Positions 1 through 11,573 of a DNA stretch of 64,000 bases are shown piece by piece. The stretch spans positions 21,722,164 to 21,786,163 of the forward strand of contig NC_079900.1 of assembly GCF_024868665.1 (NCBI RefSeq). Direction: 5' to 3'. The notes beneath the pieces were generated by a model. That model was not told the DNA's origin. It worked only from the letters and a program-made list of their open reading frames with translations, and made no database searches. The number at the start of each line of letters is the position of its first letter. The stretch's first letter is position 1. Made by a program: the position numbers and the translations under genes. The stretch comes from Triplophysa rosa. Lineage: Eukaryota; Chordata; Actinopteri; Cypriniformes; Nemacheilidae.

Positions 1-2402
1 CTATTTTCTCCGCGGAAACAAAGCCAAAAGAAACTCTTTACATCTCAGAAAGAGGCAGCTGACAAGCCAAATACAGTTTTGCAGATACGGAGAATGCGCC
101 GGTGACAATCACATACCTGCAAACATCTGATGTTATCTACGCAACCCTTCATCTGTGCGAAATAGTCTCAACGCTGCGTTCCCTCGTAACAGGAGCTGAA
201 ACCGCAGGATTCGATGTGAGCTTATTAGTTTTTTGCTTTCAAAATTGGATTTTATGAGGAGACTTAAATCTGAGATGCACAAATAAACGAGGCTTAAATG
301 AAGGAAATCACTTTTCATAAATCAGGTGAAATAAACTGGAGAAGACAGGAGTCCAGAATGACGTTCAGGGTGCATCCACTAGGGGTCAGTATTCCTCAGA
401 TAGGTGGGCTTGAGAGGTCATGGAGAGCAAGTATTTGCAGTTGATGTTGTAAACAAACACTTCTGCACATTTTTTCATGGTGTTTTTAATGTATGTAGCT
501 CAGGCTACCAGAGGTGCTTTTATTGACTCGCCCACATGTATGATCTTTGTTCGGCTGAACCACACTTGTGTCGTTTCTACCTGCTGTCTATAAGCTGATA
601 ACGAGTTACATAAAGTTGAAAATGTATCGCTTTAGCTCCCACACCTGAAAGAATATGTGTAGTTTACCCTTAGAGACCCTGTAATATCAAAATAGAGCTA
701 AGGGGTTTTAATCTGTCTATATGCTACACCTCCAAAGCTGACACAACGAACCTTCAGCAGGTATATACATTTCAAAGGTATGAGTTTTTCACTTGGAAAA
801 TAGACTAAAATATTGATGATTCATCTTGTGCATTCATATACTGTATAAATGCTGTAAAAAAAGTGGAAACTTATAACCTCAATACTGTTAAACTGTTAAT
901 AAATTGATAAACTGTTTTTCTTTTAGTAAAGAACACTAAACACATAAGAACAGTAAACTCAAAATAATACATTTTGAATCATCTCAACTTTTCCTTATTC
1001 CATTTTACATTTACTTAAGTTTCACTTTGAACAATTATCAATGTTGTCATGATATATAGGAACTATATATCTATATATCTATATATGTTATATATAACAT
1101 ATATATATATGTTGGATTACCAATGATTACATCAAACAAACAATCAAGATTTGAAATTAGTCTGTTTTCCTCCTTAGCAAATTCTCTACTCGTCTGCACA
1201 ATTACAAAAAAACCCTCTTTAAATAACAGAATAGAACAGAATACTAAACATGCATAAGGCTCCTCCCGTTGTAATCTTGATATTAATACATAAAATAACA
1301 CTTTATTTCGAGATTTACTTCCATTATCCAGTCCACACAAAGCATGCTGGGAAACGCTCTGACGCCATTGGAACTCAAAATATCAAAATCGTTAAACACA
1401 CTCAAAAGTTTAAAGATAAGTTAACTTATTCACAGTTTTGAGTACAGTTCACTCGTTTTTAAATGAGTAGATTACACTGTTCGGGAAAATCTAGGATGTG
1501 CTGTAATGTTAAAGGCTATTTAATATATTTTTATTTTAAAAAAAATCAAGATCAGCCACTGTTGTTATGCCGCTACTGTATACTGCTTTTCCTTTCTGAT
1601 CTCCAACAGAAACAGATTGCAATTGGTGAATCAGTCTGAAACAATCACAAGTGCCATATTTCTGAATCTGAGTCAGACAACTCACCTCTGACTCAGTCAG
1701 GATTATTTACTCACTTGAACTGCAGGTTATTTTGTCAGGCTAAAAAAAGCTGAGAACACTATTTGAAAGCAACACTAATACACATTTGTAACAAGTAAAG
1801 TCTGTGAAATCAATCAAAGTTCTGACACTGGTTTGAAATTGTTAAAGAAAGGGGTAAGAGATATGGCAACAGGGAGACATTCGTCCACACAGGAGTGCAT
1901 CACCCGGCGAGTGCAATGTGTCATGGGCGCTTGACACTGAGACGCAAACAAAGAGAAATGAGAGCAGCGTTGGCTTTGTTTTGCCTTAAGCCGTCTCTTC
2001 TGCTAGAGAGGTCATGACATTAAGACCGAGAGAGGATCCTAACATACTTATGGGCAGTCGTGAGAGAGAGATGAAAAACATCATCACTCAGTCAAGGTGA
2101 TCTGTGCTGGGGGTGTTTTCACATTTTTGTCCAATAAAACAGATGATAACATCATGGTTGAGGTGGATTTGCCTGACATTTATTACTGTAAAAATGTACT
2201 ATATTTTATTGTAAATTGAAAATGATGTGCAGTAGGAACAAATACTGCAAGTAAATCAGAATTGTGTATATAACATTTTTTATTAATATGCAAATAATCA
2301 CATCTTATTCCAATATTGATATATCATTAATATCTTTTCTATCATCTGTTATGTGCTGCTTTAGGTAGTTTTAGTATACAAAACTCAAGTCATATACTGT
2401 AA
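1..2402. other. AT-rich non-coding DNA, no gene recognised
   Basis: Only short open frames (up to about 90 codons) occur and none resembles a known protein. About 1,860-2,060 is richer in GC and less repetitive than its surroundings and could be conserved non-coding DNA, but that is an impression only. Confidence 0.5.
1063..1115. repeat. AT-rich palindromic microsatellite
   Basis: Alternating TATATATC units pass into a perfect palindrome centred on GTTATATATAAC, followed by (AT)n. The sequence is self-complementary and could extrude as a cruciform. Such tracts are common in fish intergenic DNA. Confidence 0.75.
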
Positions 2403-4457
2403 ATGGGCCATTCTACAGAATTGGTGCAAAATAGAGGTGGAAACATCTTTTTTGTATGTATGCAAATTGTATAATATCAAAGGTACTCATTTCTAGTAAT
2501 TGTGCAGTTCATTTTCATATTGTACTTTTAGAAAGTTTGGGAAAATTGTTCCTCTCCCCAAATTTTGTCACTGTCTAAACACGATAATATATCATTTAAT
2601 AAGAAGGATTATATTTACATATTACAATTTGTTTAAATCTACCTTTTAAATATATATTTTTTGCTTTCTTTTATGTTTCCACATGTAAATCAATAACAGT
2701 TACAATTTTAACAATGTTTGAAATGTAATTTATGTGATATGTTGTATTTTGAATGCAATCTTTCTTTGGAAAAAGGCATAAAATTGATCATAATGTTTTA
2801 AAAGTTAAGGATTCATTAGTTTATATATACATTGAACCAAACACTATCAAAACACCTTGGTTGATAATTTACTATATTTTATTTTTGACAAAACATCCCA
2901 TGTTTCGGTCGTGACAGACACATTTTCAGTTGTCATGGTTCTGCCTCATCTTGTCATGTTTTTCTTGGTCTTGTGGCAGAGCCATGGCAGAACCTCTTGT
3001 TATGTGTGGAGAGAAACATATTATTGTCCCCTTGACATATGCGTTCTCTCCGGTGTCTCCTCTCTAAGTCCCGCCCTCTCGTTACCTCGTTAGCTTCCCC
3101 TTAGTGTTTGATCCCTGTCACCTGCCCGTCACCCTGTGTTATCATCCCTGGTTTGTATCCCCCTATTTAAAGCCTCTGTTTTTGCTGTCCTGTGTTGGTT
3201 CATTGTTTAATGTTCCTTGTTCATGGGCCTTGTTCGTGAAGTTTTCGTATTCCTGCTTGTCTTGCACTACCTTGCCGTTTTGTTTATGAATTTTAGTTCT
3301 TGTTTTGCCCCCTTTTGGGAAGTTTTGGTTTATCCTTTGGAAAGTCTTTTTGGTTATAGTGTTTTGTTACCCCATTGTAGGTTTTTGTTTGGTTATTAAA
3401 TAAACCTTTTGCGTTAACCCCTTATTGGCTGCTTGCGATTGGGTTCTTCCCCTCACTACTGTGACATTCAGTAGTGCTGGTAATGTTTTGGTAGTGACCA
3501 CAATATTTAATTTGCACAGCCAGACTTTCAACATTTTATGTTAATACAAATAACTAACTATGTTGCACAAACGCAGCCAGCACATAGGAGACACACATCT
3601 GACGGTAAATATATAGTAAACCTACAGCTCACATACTATATCACTACTAAAACTTATTAAAATACAAATTATTTGCATAACTGTACTAAGTTGTTTATTT
3701 CCCCAAATAAAGGATTAATTGTCCCTTTTTGTCACTACCGAAATAATGATACCCAGTGATAGGTTTCGGTCGTGACTGTTTTGGTAGTGACAATTTTTGA
3801 ATACTTTTGAGCCTATAGCTCAAAGATGCTAATCAGCACGTGTTTTGCAAGCACAGTTCTGAACAGATGTGCAAACATAAAAACTAGATTTTATGGAATA
3901 ACGCCCAAAAGCGTTTGCTTAATTGCAGAAAAAAAGAGTAGTGACATTCCTTAGTTACACACAGATTTTCAGACTTTTAAACACATTTGCTTCAAAATGA
4001 TAAGACCGATCTACTCACGATGTAGCTATTATAGAGAGGGACAGTTATGATTCTTGATCAAAAATGTAGGGGTGTGGCTAAAATCAGTCTCGTACTGTTG
4101 GACTGCCAATGGACTAAAACATACACTGTTTCGGTAGAGACATGAAAATCCGGGACACATTTATTCACATAGTTTAATCATTTAAAAATAAAATACATTT
4201 TATATAAAAATATATTTTAAAAAAATGCTTAAGTTTTTTTATATAATTTTCATAAATTTAAATTTAGGGGTTTGGGTTCGAAACACCCATATCCCAATTG
4301 AAAGTACCCAATAAATGATGATTTTATATATATTAAGCTTGCTGATATTATAAATCTTATTGTGTTTCGAAAGAAGGATCTTGGTAAACAACTAAGATTT
4401 GTATGTGTTTGTTTGACGTGGGACAGCAGTTTGCACGAATTCTGTAGAATGGCCCAT
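2403..4457. mobile_element. DNA transposon with 28-bp terminal inverted repeats, non-autonomous
   Basis: The left end reads GGGCCATTCTACAGAATTG. The right end (4430-4457) is its reverse complement with one mismatch over about 28 bp. Subtracting the solo LTR inserted at 2931-3466 leaves roughly 1.5 kb with no transposase open frame. The interior repeatedly carries the motif TTTTGGTAGTGAC or its CGGTCGTGAC variant, at about 2903, 3486, 3731 (opposite strand), 3764, 3779 and 4130. I could not define a target-site duplication, so the superfamily is unassigned. The LTR must have arrived later than this element. Confidence 0.75.
2931..3466 (+). mobile_element. Solo LTR with 6-bp target duplication
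   Basis: The element begins TGTCATGG and ends GTGACA. It is flanked by TTCAGT on both sides (2925-2930 and 3467-3472), the target duplication left by integration. It contains a TTAAATAAA-type polyadenylation region near its 3' end and the GGGTTCTT stretch shared by the other LTRs here. The internal block around 3000-3030 (ATGTGTGGAGAGAAACATAT) is shared with the LTR element at 14.8 kb, so they belong to one lineage. No internal region remains, so this is a recombination-derived solo LTR. Confidence 0.85.
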
Positions 4458-5580
4458 ATATGTTACATTTACAAGTTTTTCAATATATCCTACTCCACCT
4501 TCCCGATGTAATAGCAAATATGTCTACAGGCAAGAAAATTGTGTTCCTCAAGCTATTTCATGGGGTTTTAAGTGTGTTTCATAATTTCAGACCTCAATTG
4601 TAACTTCATGTCTAATCCCTCTAATTTCAGTGAGAAGTTACGCAACCAAAAGGGAGCAAGGCACACACACTTTGCTTCCTACAAACGTAATTCCTCACTG
4701 TTTCAAGCTCAATATTGCATTAAAGAGACAGAAAAAGAGAATCGTCTTTCCAACGCGTAAAAAAAGATGGAATGTTCTTATAGAGCTATACAGAAATAAT
4801 CCCATAACGTTTTGGGGATTATTCAACCAATCATGGGGGTTTTGTATTGATTATCTTGTGCTAAGAAGGAATCTGCCCAGAAATGCTTGGCTGAAGTTGT
4901 GTTTACAGTTAATTCTGGTGGAATATATCAGATCTGATCCTGGCACTCAGGCGCTCTCTCCTCCACATTTCTTCTGGCAAGTGTGTGCTTTGCAGCAGGA
5001 CATCGAAGTCTAATTAACTTTCATTATCACAGGCCCTGAACAGAGAGAGACAGGAGACCAGAAGATGCAGGAAAGTTTCTCGAAAACAAAATCTGCCTTT
5101 CGTTCTACCATCGCATGCTGTGATGAGAAAGAAGAGTACCAGTTTTGCCTGAGAAGAAAGTGAAACAGGTAGGCTAAATGTACCTGTTCAGCTCACCAAA
5201 ATCTACATTAAGACATTTTTAGTGCATTAGATCTTGATTTCAGTACAAAAAGTTATGTTAAAATAAAATATTAATTTCTCATACAGTAATATTTAACTTT
5301 ATTTGAAATGACAAAAGCATTTTAATTAAAATATACATAATTAAACGCAAAGTCATTAAGATCACATCATGTTTTATTTTTAAAATCTTGTTTATTTTAA
5401 ACTTTAATTTAATTAATGTTTTTTATTAAGGTATATGGTGTCACAAAAAATAGACCACTAAAATAATTTATATTTTAATATTAATGTTATATTTTCACAG
5501 AATGTTTTTACTTTATGTACAATATGATGGTTTTATGTAGAAAATCACAAAAAATGACTTCAGCTTGGTATTACATGGCT
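4458..5580. other. Non-coding stretch with possible conserved element
   Basis: A 127-codon open frame (4630-5013, +) has no recognisable domain and unremarkable composition; I do not call it a gene. About 4,880-5,170 is balanced in composition, has a TAATTAAC core and ends in CAG followed by GTAGGC, which could be a splice donor. It might be conserved non-coding DNA or a non-coding exon. 5,180-5,580 is AT-rich and featureless. Confidence 0.3.
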
Positions 5581-6189
5581 ATTTACATATAGCCTGGTAA
5601 TACCAAACTCTGCTACTTCGCTTTGCTTCGTAGACAGAGTCTGGAAGGGCATAATTGAGAAGCGTTTACTTTCACGTGGGGTGGGGGGCGCTTGTCTGAA
5701 GTTTAAAATCATTGGTGTACCCGTAAGCCAATCACATAACGTTTGGTTAACAAATTCACAAAGTTTCGCCTCGAACTTCCGCTGTAAACACAGGTATGCA
5801 GCAAACAGTGTTGCCAGCCGCTCAATTGGGGTTCTTTTGAATGGGTTAGACCGGAGAAAAATGCATTGGGCAGGTGGACAAAATTTGGGCTGCTTATAAA
5901 ATTAAAAACTCGCCCAAGCAGCTTGCGTTTTCTTTGCTTGTGATTAGACAAGTTATTTCAAAACGTTCGAAAATAATGTGTAGTGCTGTCATAAACACAT
6001 TATTCCTTAACGCAGCCCTTATTGGTTCAGTTTAACCAATCAGGTCTGGGATAGGGAGACCTGTCAATCAATCTACAATTGAGATCATGTGATGGCTCGT
6101 GAGTGACGGGGTTTTGGCGCGATAAAGGACCAGATTTTGTATATTGAAACGATCGCAATGCCAAAGTGGCTCAAATATATGTAGCACGG

Positions 6190-9100
6190 TAGGGAGCAGT
6201 GGAGGCTGGTGCTAAAAATATTTGGGGGGGCGCAAACAAACTGAAAATCCAACTGTCAGTAATGCAGGACTATAAATAGCCATTAATCTGGTGACGTAAT
6301 AAATGTACTACGAATCAGTGAATTTGAATTGAATGTGGGTTTATTATCAGTAATGAAGTAATCAAGGTAATCATTCAAAAAAAAAAAACACAGCACACTA
6401 TAGTTACCTAATCATTGGCCATTAACACTATTTGAAAATCAATTTTGCTCTCCTTTGTTTCTGACTTGCAAATTTCTCAATGACCTTCTGGTTAAAGTCA
6501 ATGATCTCAGTCACCATTCTCTTCTCCATTGACAGCATGGCCAATGCATTTAGTCTCTCCTGGGTCATGCTATTTCTCAGAAAAGTCTTAACTCTTTTCA
6601 AAGTTGAGAAACACCTCTCAGCCTCTGCTGTGGTCATGGGTGTGGTGATGAGGATCTTTAGGAGAGTGACAGTCTCTGAAAAGACTTCTTCAAGATTGTT
6701 CTCCTTAAACAGCTGCAGTAGGTCCACAGCACCACAACAGGTTCTGAACTCTTCCTTGCAGTAGATGAGACTAAGCTCTGTCTTTAGCTTACTCCCATTG
6801 AGCACTGGATAGGCCTTCAAAGTCCTACTCAGTGCATCTTCAGGAAACGCCACTGTGTACTGTTCAAACCTGTCTGCTTGCAGCAGGGTGGCACTAACGA
6901 GGTGGCTTGTGAAGCAGAACCGTTCCATGGTGTGTTGGAGTATGGTGTCACAGACCTACAGAGTGAAGGACAAAAACAAAAATGATGTAGTGATGACAAA
7001 ATGTCAATTTCAACTGCAACATGATCAGTTGTAAGTCATAGAGAGACGGAGACCAGTTTCAGTGTTTGAATCCCTGATTTATCCAAACTTCATACATATG
7101 GACTAGACAAACATGCCAAGTTTCATGAACTTCTGATGCTTAGGGCGCTAATAGCATTTTTTTATTATCAGCCATTTTCATATCAATCAGATAAAAAGGG
7201 CACACCACTAGAGGAAACCTAAGAATAACAAATCTATTTAGATCACTATTTAAAGACTATGAAAATGGTTAAATAGATTGACTTGTAGTAAAATATGCAT
7301 TGCAAATAAATGTAGTATAGTTTCATAAAGTTTAATAAAGCCCAATATCAAAGGATCTACTCTTTGCTACAATATTTAAGCAAAAAAATTATAAACTCAA
7401 AGACATGAGAACACATTTAGTACCCAAAGAGGGTAAATGAAACCATGCCGTTTAACTTGTTGTTAATATTTACTTTCTTTTTGATAGCTTCCTTTGATAG
7501 CTTTTCTATGAAAAACTGCAGAGTAACAAGGACTACAATAAACTTACCTCTGTTGCAATCCGTTCATGGACGTCTGGACTAAGCAACCGCCGCCTCTTTG
7601 GTTGAGAAGCTCCTTCACTGCTTTGGTTAACCAGAGAATGGAGAGAATTTCTGCAAAGGATTAAGAAAATGTATGACTAATAACAATAATAATGATAACA
7701 AATTCAAAAGAAGGAATACAGCTGCTACCTGATCTTCTGTATGTCCTGCTGGAACTGCTGGATGCTCCCCTTAATGTGGACTGAATCTATGTCCTTCTTC
7801 TGGAGTTTGGCATAGAGGATGTCCACGTGTGGCATGATGTTGTGGAAAAGTTGCAGAAAAAAATTAAAATCCTGATCCTCCAGCAGCATGGCAAAGCCTC
7901 CTGCCTCTCTGGTGGTAACAGGGTCAAAGTCACCTGAGTCTCGAATAGTTTCAAAACAGCGAATGAGGCCCTCTCTGTGCTCAAACACTGTATTGATGGC
8001 ACGGCTGTGGAAGTTCCATCTAACACTGCTTGATGTTGGTAGTCTATGGGCAACTACTTTATCAAGAACATCTGTGCGCTTGGGTGATCTTGAAAAAAAG
8101 CTGGCAAATCCTCCAAGGTTAGAAAAAAAATTCTAACTTTGGGTATGTGAGAAGTGGCCTTTTGCATTATTAGATTGAGCTGATGAGCATAGCAGTGGAT
8201 GTAATGGGCATTTGGGTACACATCTTGAATCTTCCTTTGAACACCTGCAGTGGCACCTCTCATCACGCTGGCTCCATCATACGCTTGGGAGATGAGTTTA
8301 CTCTTCTGATCCTCTGGAAGGATGACAGTAAGATGCTCTTTTAGTGCTGTAGCGATGGAATCAGCTGTAGTTGAATGCAGATGAATAAAAGCAAAAAACC
8401 TCTCCTGTACGTTGCTTTTGCCATCAATGTAGCGCAGCACAAGCACAAGTTGGCACTGTGTGGCAATATCGGTGGTCTCGTCGGCCTGGATTGATAGAAA
8501 ATCGCTGTTTTGTGCTTCTTGGATTATGTGTTCCCTCATAACAGACAACATACAGTCCAACAGCTCGTTCTGCACGGTTTTCGAAGTTCCCTTAAACACA
8601 GAGGCATTCTCGAGGTGCTCTTTCAAAACTCCATCAAGAGAAGCAACAAAGTCGACCAAGCCACGGAATATCCCGGGGTTGTCTGAGCTCTCGCTCTCAT
8701 TGTGGCCACGCAAAGCCAGCTCAAATGCGCCACAAAATTTTACACAGTCTATTATTCTAGACAGGATGTGTCGATTTTTTGTGACCTCTTCATTGTGCCT
8801 TCTAATGCCAATCCTGTAGCCTTCATCTAGCTGTTCAGCAATGCTTAGCTTCCCAAAAAACTGGAGCCTCATAGCGTTGTCTAGATGGCTGCGGCTACTT
8901 TCATGTCGCTTGCACTTATCAGAGAGATGTTTTAAATCGCAAACCCCTGTTGTTGTCCACAACGTTTCGGTGCCATGACTTTGAAACAGCAAACAGGGAA
9001 AACAATATAAGGCATGACTTACATCGCATCCAGCTAGCCAACTCTGTTTTCCATAAGAAGTGCCGGAAAAGCACCGAGTGTAAGATCGACCGTGATCACT

Positions 9101-9689
9101 TGACTGCTGCTGAATTTGCAAGTTGGGTCGATCTGGTCCAAGCTCCTTGATCCGTTTTTTTTCTTCATCCGAACGCCTTTGGAACGGGTATTCTTGTAAA
9201 GATAAAACCAAATTTTCTTTCATCTCGAGATAATTTCGCTTGCTTCCACATTAATCAGTACCTGTCAGTCAAATGACAATCTGCTGAGCGGTAATGAGAG
9301 GCGTTAAGAACGGTCCAATCACATGAGGCCAAAAATATAAAAACAATATTGATTCGCTTACAACAAAAGTGGGAGGGTTTGGGACGATTTGAAACAAGCC
9401 AATTAGAGCTTAGCCTCAAATCACATGCTTTTCAAAAATGTTCGTGCCTACATACACACTCGTTTGTCCGGCGCCCCGCACACACGTATGAACAAAATAC
9501 AATTTTGATTTTTTGATTTTTTTAATAAATGATAATATGACTAACGGTGGAATAGTACGACTAAATTATTTTATTACGTTATTAATTTGCGATATATATA
9601 AAACTTATTGTTGGCATATTAAAGTAGCTTTCTTCTCTGGCTAACTTTAAGGGGGCGGCGCCCCCTATTGACCGGCAGCCACTAGGGAG
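6190..9689 (-). mobile_element. Nearly intact hAT transposon nested in the older element
   Basis: The left terminus is CAGTGGAGGCTGGTG at 6197. The right terminus, read as reverse complement, is GTGGCTGCCGG ending at 9682. Both are flanked by the 7-mer TAGGGAG (6190-6196 and 9683-9689), close to the 8-bp duplication usual for hAT elements. The right tip appears shorter by two bases or overlaps the duplication. GC-rich subterminal runs (GGGGGGGCG at left, GGGGGCGGCGCCCCC at right) are features of this copy. The element carries a spliced transposase gene on the minus strand. Its position inside 5590-11326 makes it the younger insertion. Confidence 0.9.
6428..9223 (-). CDS. hAT transposase (TTF zinc finger, DUF4371, hAT dimerisation), three exons, one frameshift
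   Basis: This encodes a DNA cut-and-paste transposase of the ZMYM1-like hAT type, acting in the nucleus on the element's termini. The start at 9223 precedes a TTF-type zinc finger (YCFPCLLF at about residue 75). It is followed by the DUF4371 core with acidic motifs DETTD and YDGASVM, and the typical CYAHQLNL motif. Exon 1 runs 9223-7729. Intron 1 (7728-7651) has donor CAG/GTAGCA and acceptor TTTGCAG. Exon 2 is 7650-7548. Intron 2 (7547-6956) has donor GAG/GTAAGT and acceptor TGTAG. Exon 3 (6955-6428) carries the catalytic Glu in TTAEAERCFSTLKRVK and the C-terminal dimerisation helix. Phases match across both introns, giving about 708 residues, normal for the family. The only lesion seen is a one-base deletion in a 7-A run at 8093-8099, after which the frame continues cleanly to the donor. 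This may be a real mutation or a homopolymer sequencing error. Confidence 0.88.
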
Positions 9690-10495
9690 TGTAACTCAAA
9701 TCTCACAGCGTGGATTACACATGTGGTGACAGACGATTCGAAGACTTTGTAAATATAACTATAGCTGAATTCACAGCAGTTGAATGATTTAATAAAAATC
9801 TAACTGAATATGGGATTCTACTAACGTTACTTCTGTTCATCATACTCGTCCTTGACAGCTGCTGGACTTGCTAAATTTTGCATTATACTGTATGTTCTGC
9901 AATATATACTTCACGAAAGACGTACTGTAGTTCTGTCAGATGTTAAGGCAACTCTCAAAGATAAGCGCATTATTGTTGCTGCTGTTCTTTTTTCTTCTGT
10001 TGTATGTATCTATTTCAATGAATTGCACATTTTTGGCTGCAGTGGTGTGTGAATGAAGTTCATGAACAAGTTGAATATGCCTACTCAGCTTTCCGAATCC
10101 GATTAATTATAGTGGGCACTTTTTGCACAAAATGTGTTTTTTGAGGGTTAAAGTCATTGGTTAATTTCTTGATTGTCGCTTTGAAGTGGTTTCTGGACAT
10201 AAGAGTCATATTTCCTAACTCTCTTTAATGCTATGTTTGATCCGTTTGACCTGTTTTCCTGGTTTAATTATATTTTGTCATCTTGTCATAGTTCGTTTTA
10301 AGGAGATAAAATGGTCATTATCATCGTTGATTGACATTGCAATACATTTCTATCGCATTATTTTGCCAGTTAAAATTTGGGCTGGATTTGTTGGAGTGGG
10401 CGGGTTTTATTGAGCCTTTGGGCTGGGAATTGTCCACCCAATCTGGCAACACTGGCGGCGAAAACAAAACCATTGAGCGAAATACCGGAGTGAAG

Positions 10496-10870
10496 ATGGC
10501 TGTGAACGACTTTTGCAGATTATGTGAAGTAAATCTGCGCATCCACGGTACAATTAGTGCATCTAAACTAATATTTGACAGTAGAGACAAACAAGAAAAT
10601 ATTTGCAGCCAACTGTCAAAGTTAGTTAGTTCTGTTAAACACAGCTCTTCGTTCATTTAGAGTCTGTCGGAAATGCAACTTAATGCTGCAACTTAATTAC
10701 AAGATTACAGCATGACATGGCAATATTCAAGGACTGGAAAAGAAAGGAGACACTGACCTGTCAAAAGGGTGCTAGTTCGAGCTCGACAGATAAAAGAGAC
10801 CGAGATACACCCTCTAAAATTCCAAGGACCATAAAAAAGCCGAGGAAGGCCATGGACTGCCAACACGGAG
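10496..10870 (+). pseudogene. FCRLC zinc-finger protein relic of the old transposon
   Basis: An ATG at 10496 opens MAVNDFCRLCEVNLRIHG, a Cys-x2-Cys zinc-binding start resembling the ZAD-like N-terminus of a multicopy fish protein family. The first piece ends in a stop at about 10656. A second piece from about 10706, after TTACAG (a plausible splice acceptor), reads FKDWKRKE then a basic Ser/Thr/Pro-rich segment (DTPSKIPRTIKKPRK). That layout fits my memory of the same family, in which a second Cys pair normally lies between the pieces; I do not see that pair here. The similarity stops near 10,890, where the antisense helicase relic begins. The function is unknown, possibly DNA binding for the element. 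Family membership is from recollection and was not searched. Confidence 0.5.
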
Positions 10871-10891
10871 CAGTGTCACCGAAGTGGGTTA

Positions 10892-11110
10892 AATCACAAT
10901 TATCACCTTGCCGGACTTTGGCCTCCCCAGTTTCTCATTGACGATTGGTAACAGTTGATAAATTATACTTTTCCCAAAACCTGTCGGGAGTAGGGCCACA
11001 ACATCACTTCCATTCAAAATGTGAACCAAACACTCTTCTTGTTCGGGCTTCAGTTAGCAAATGCCGGGAATATTCTCCACAACAGAGCGAATAGCATGCC
11101 GTGTCTCCAT
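10892..11110 (-). pseudogene. RecQ-like (SF2) helicase N-terminal relic
   Basis: From an ATG at 11110 the minus strand has 18 codons, then a stop. The same frame continues with LKPEQEECLVHILNGSD and VALLPTGFGKSIIYQLLP. The segment around LPTGFGKS is a Walker A / motif I of RecQ-type superfamily-2 helicases, preceded by the Q-motif-like KPEQ. The frame ends at VIIVI plus a stop, just where helicase motif Ia should begin. Only the first ~70 residues remain. It is disabled by a nonsense codon and a large 3' deletion. It faces the zinc-finger relic tail to tail, so an intact element would have had two convergent genes. A host helicase pseudogene is unlikely given its position just inside the transposon terminus. 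Confidence 0.65.
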
Positions 11111-11335
11111 GTCCGCTGTCGTTTAGATTTCCCTAACCTATGCTATAATCTTAAATTCGGCGTTTAGCATCTACGTCACGGCTCTCAGCCCGCCCTCTGT
11201 TCGTTGGTTGGACGGCTGGTGCGGAGCCGGAGATGATCTGGGAGCTGGTTTGCTTTATCAGACTGAGTACAGAAGCAAATTGAACTCAAATTGAGCGGAA
11301 GTACGAAGTCTGACATAGTCAGGCTAATTTACATA

Positions 11336-11573
11336 GGCCCGGTTTCAGACATGGTTTAGCTTAAGCCAGGACTATGCCTTATTTGAATTAAGATATTTAT
11401 GTCGCTTTTATGAAAATGCCTTAGAAGAATACATTACTGGTGAGCATCTTGAGACAAAACAATGGCACTGATATATTTTAATATATTTCTGGGCAAGTTA
11501 TATTCAGTTATGACAGGTCAAACATTCCTTTTAGTCTGAGACTAGCCTTAAGCCTCGTCTGTGAAACCGGGCC
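11336..11573. mobile_element. MITE with GGCCCGGTTTC termini
   Basis: The left end GGCCCGGTTTCAGAC is matched by GTCTGTGAAACCGGGCC at the right. Further inside, TTAAGCCAGGACT is mirrored by AGACTAGCCTTAAG. The flanking trinucleotide is ATA on both sides. It starts immediately after the 9-bp duplication of the 5.7 kb element. Similar palindromic elements are frequent in fish. It carries no coding capacity. Confidence 0.8.

Larger units (their letters stand above)
5590..11326. mobile_element. Old 5.7 kb DNA transposon (TAGCCTG/CAGGCTA ends, 9-bp target duplication)
   Basis: The left end begins TAGCCTG at 5590 and the right end closes CAGGCTA at 11326. Both sides carry the identical 9-mer ATTTACATA (5581-5589 and 11327-11335). 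Inner parts of the two ends share further weak inverted similarity, including CAGTGTTGCCAG at about 5811 and its complement near 10440. The contents are a FCRLC-type zinc-finger gene relic on + (10496-10870) and a RecQ-like helicase relic on - (10892-11110), brought almost end to end by an internal deletion. A complete hAT element (6197-9682) is nested inside. Without that insertion the copy is about 2.2 kb. A 9-bp duplication is known from Mutator-like elements, but I do not recognise the transposase, so the superfamily is open. Confidence 0.75.

Noticed and set aside
4630..5013. 127-codon open frame as a host gene
   Set aside because: No recognisable domain and no homologous pattern. Its right part overlaps a stretch that looks conserved but non-coding.
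10496..10656. Host gene encoding a ZAD zinc-finger transcription factor
   Set aside because: It is bounded by transposon termini with a 9-bp duplication, is truncated, and lies beside another transposon gene relic.
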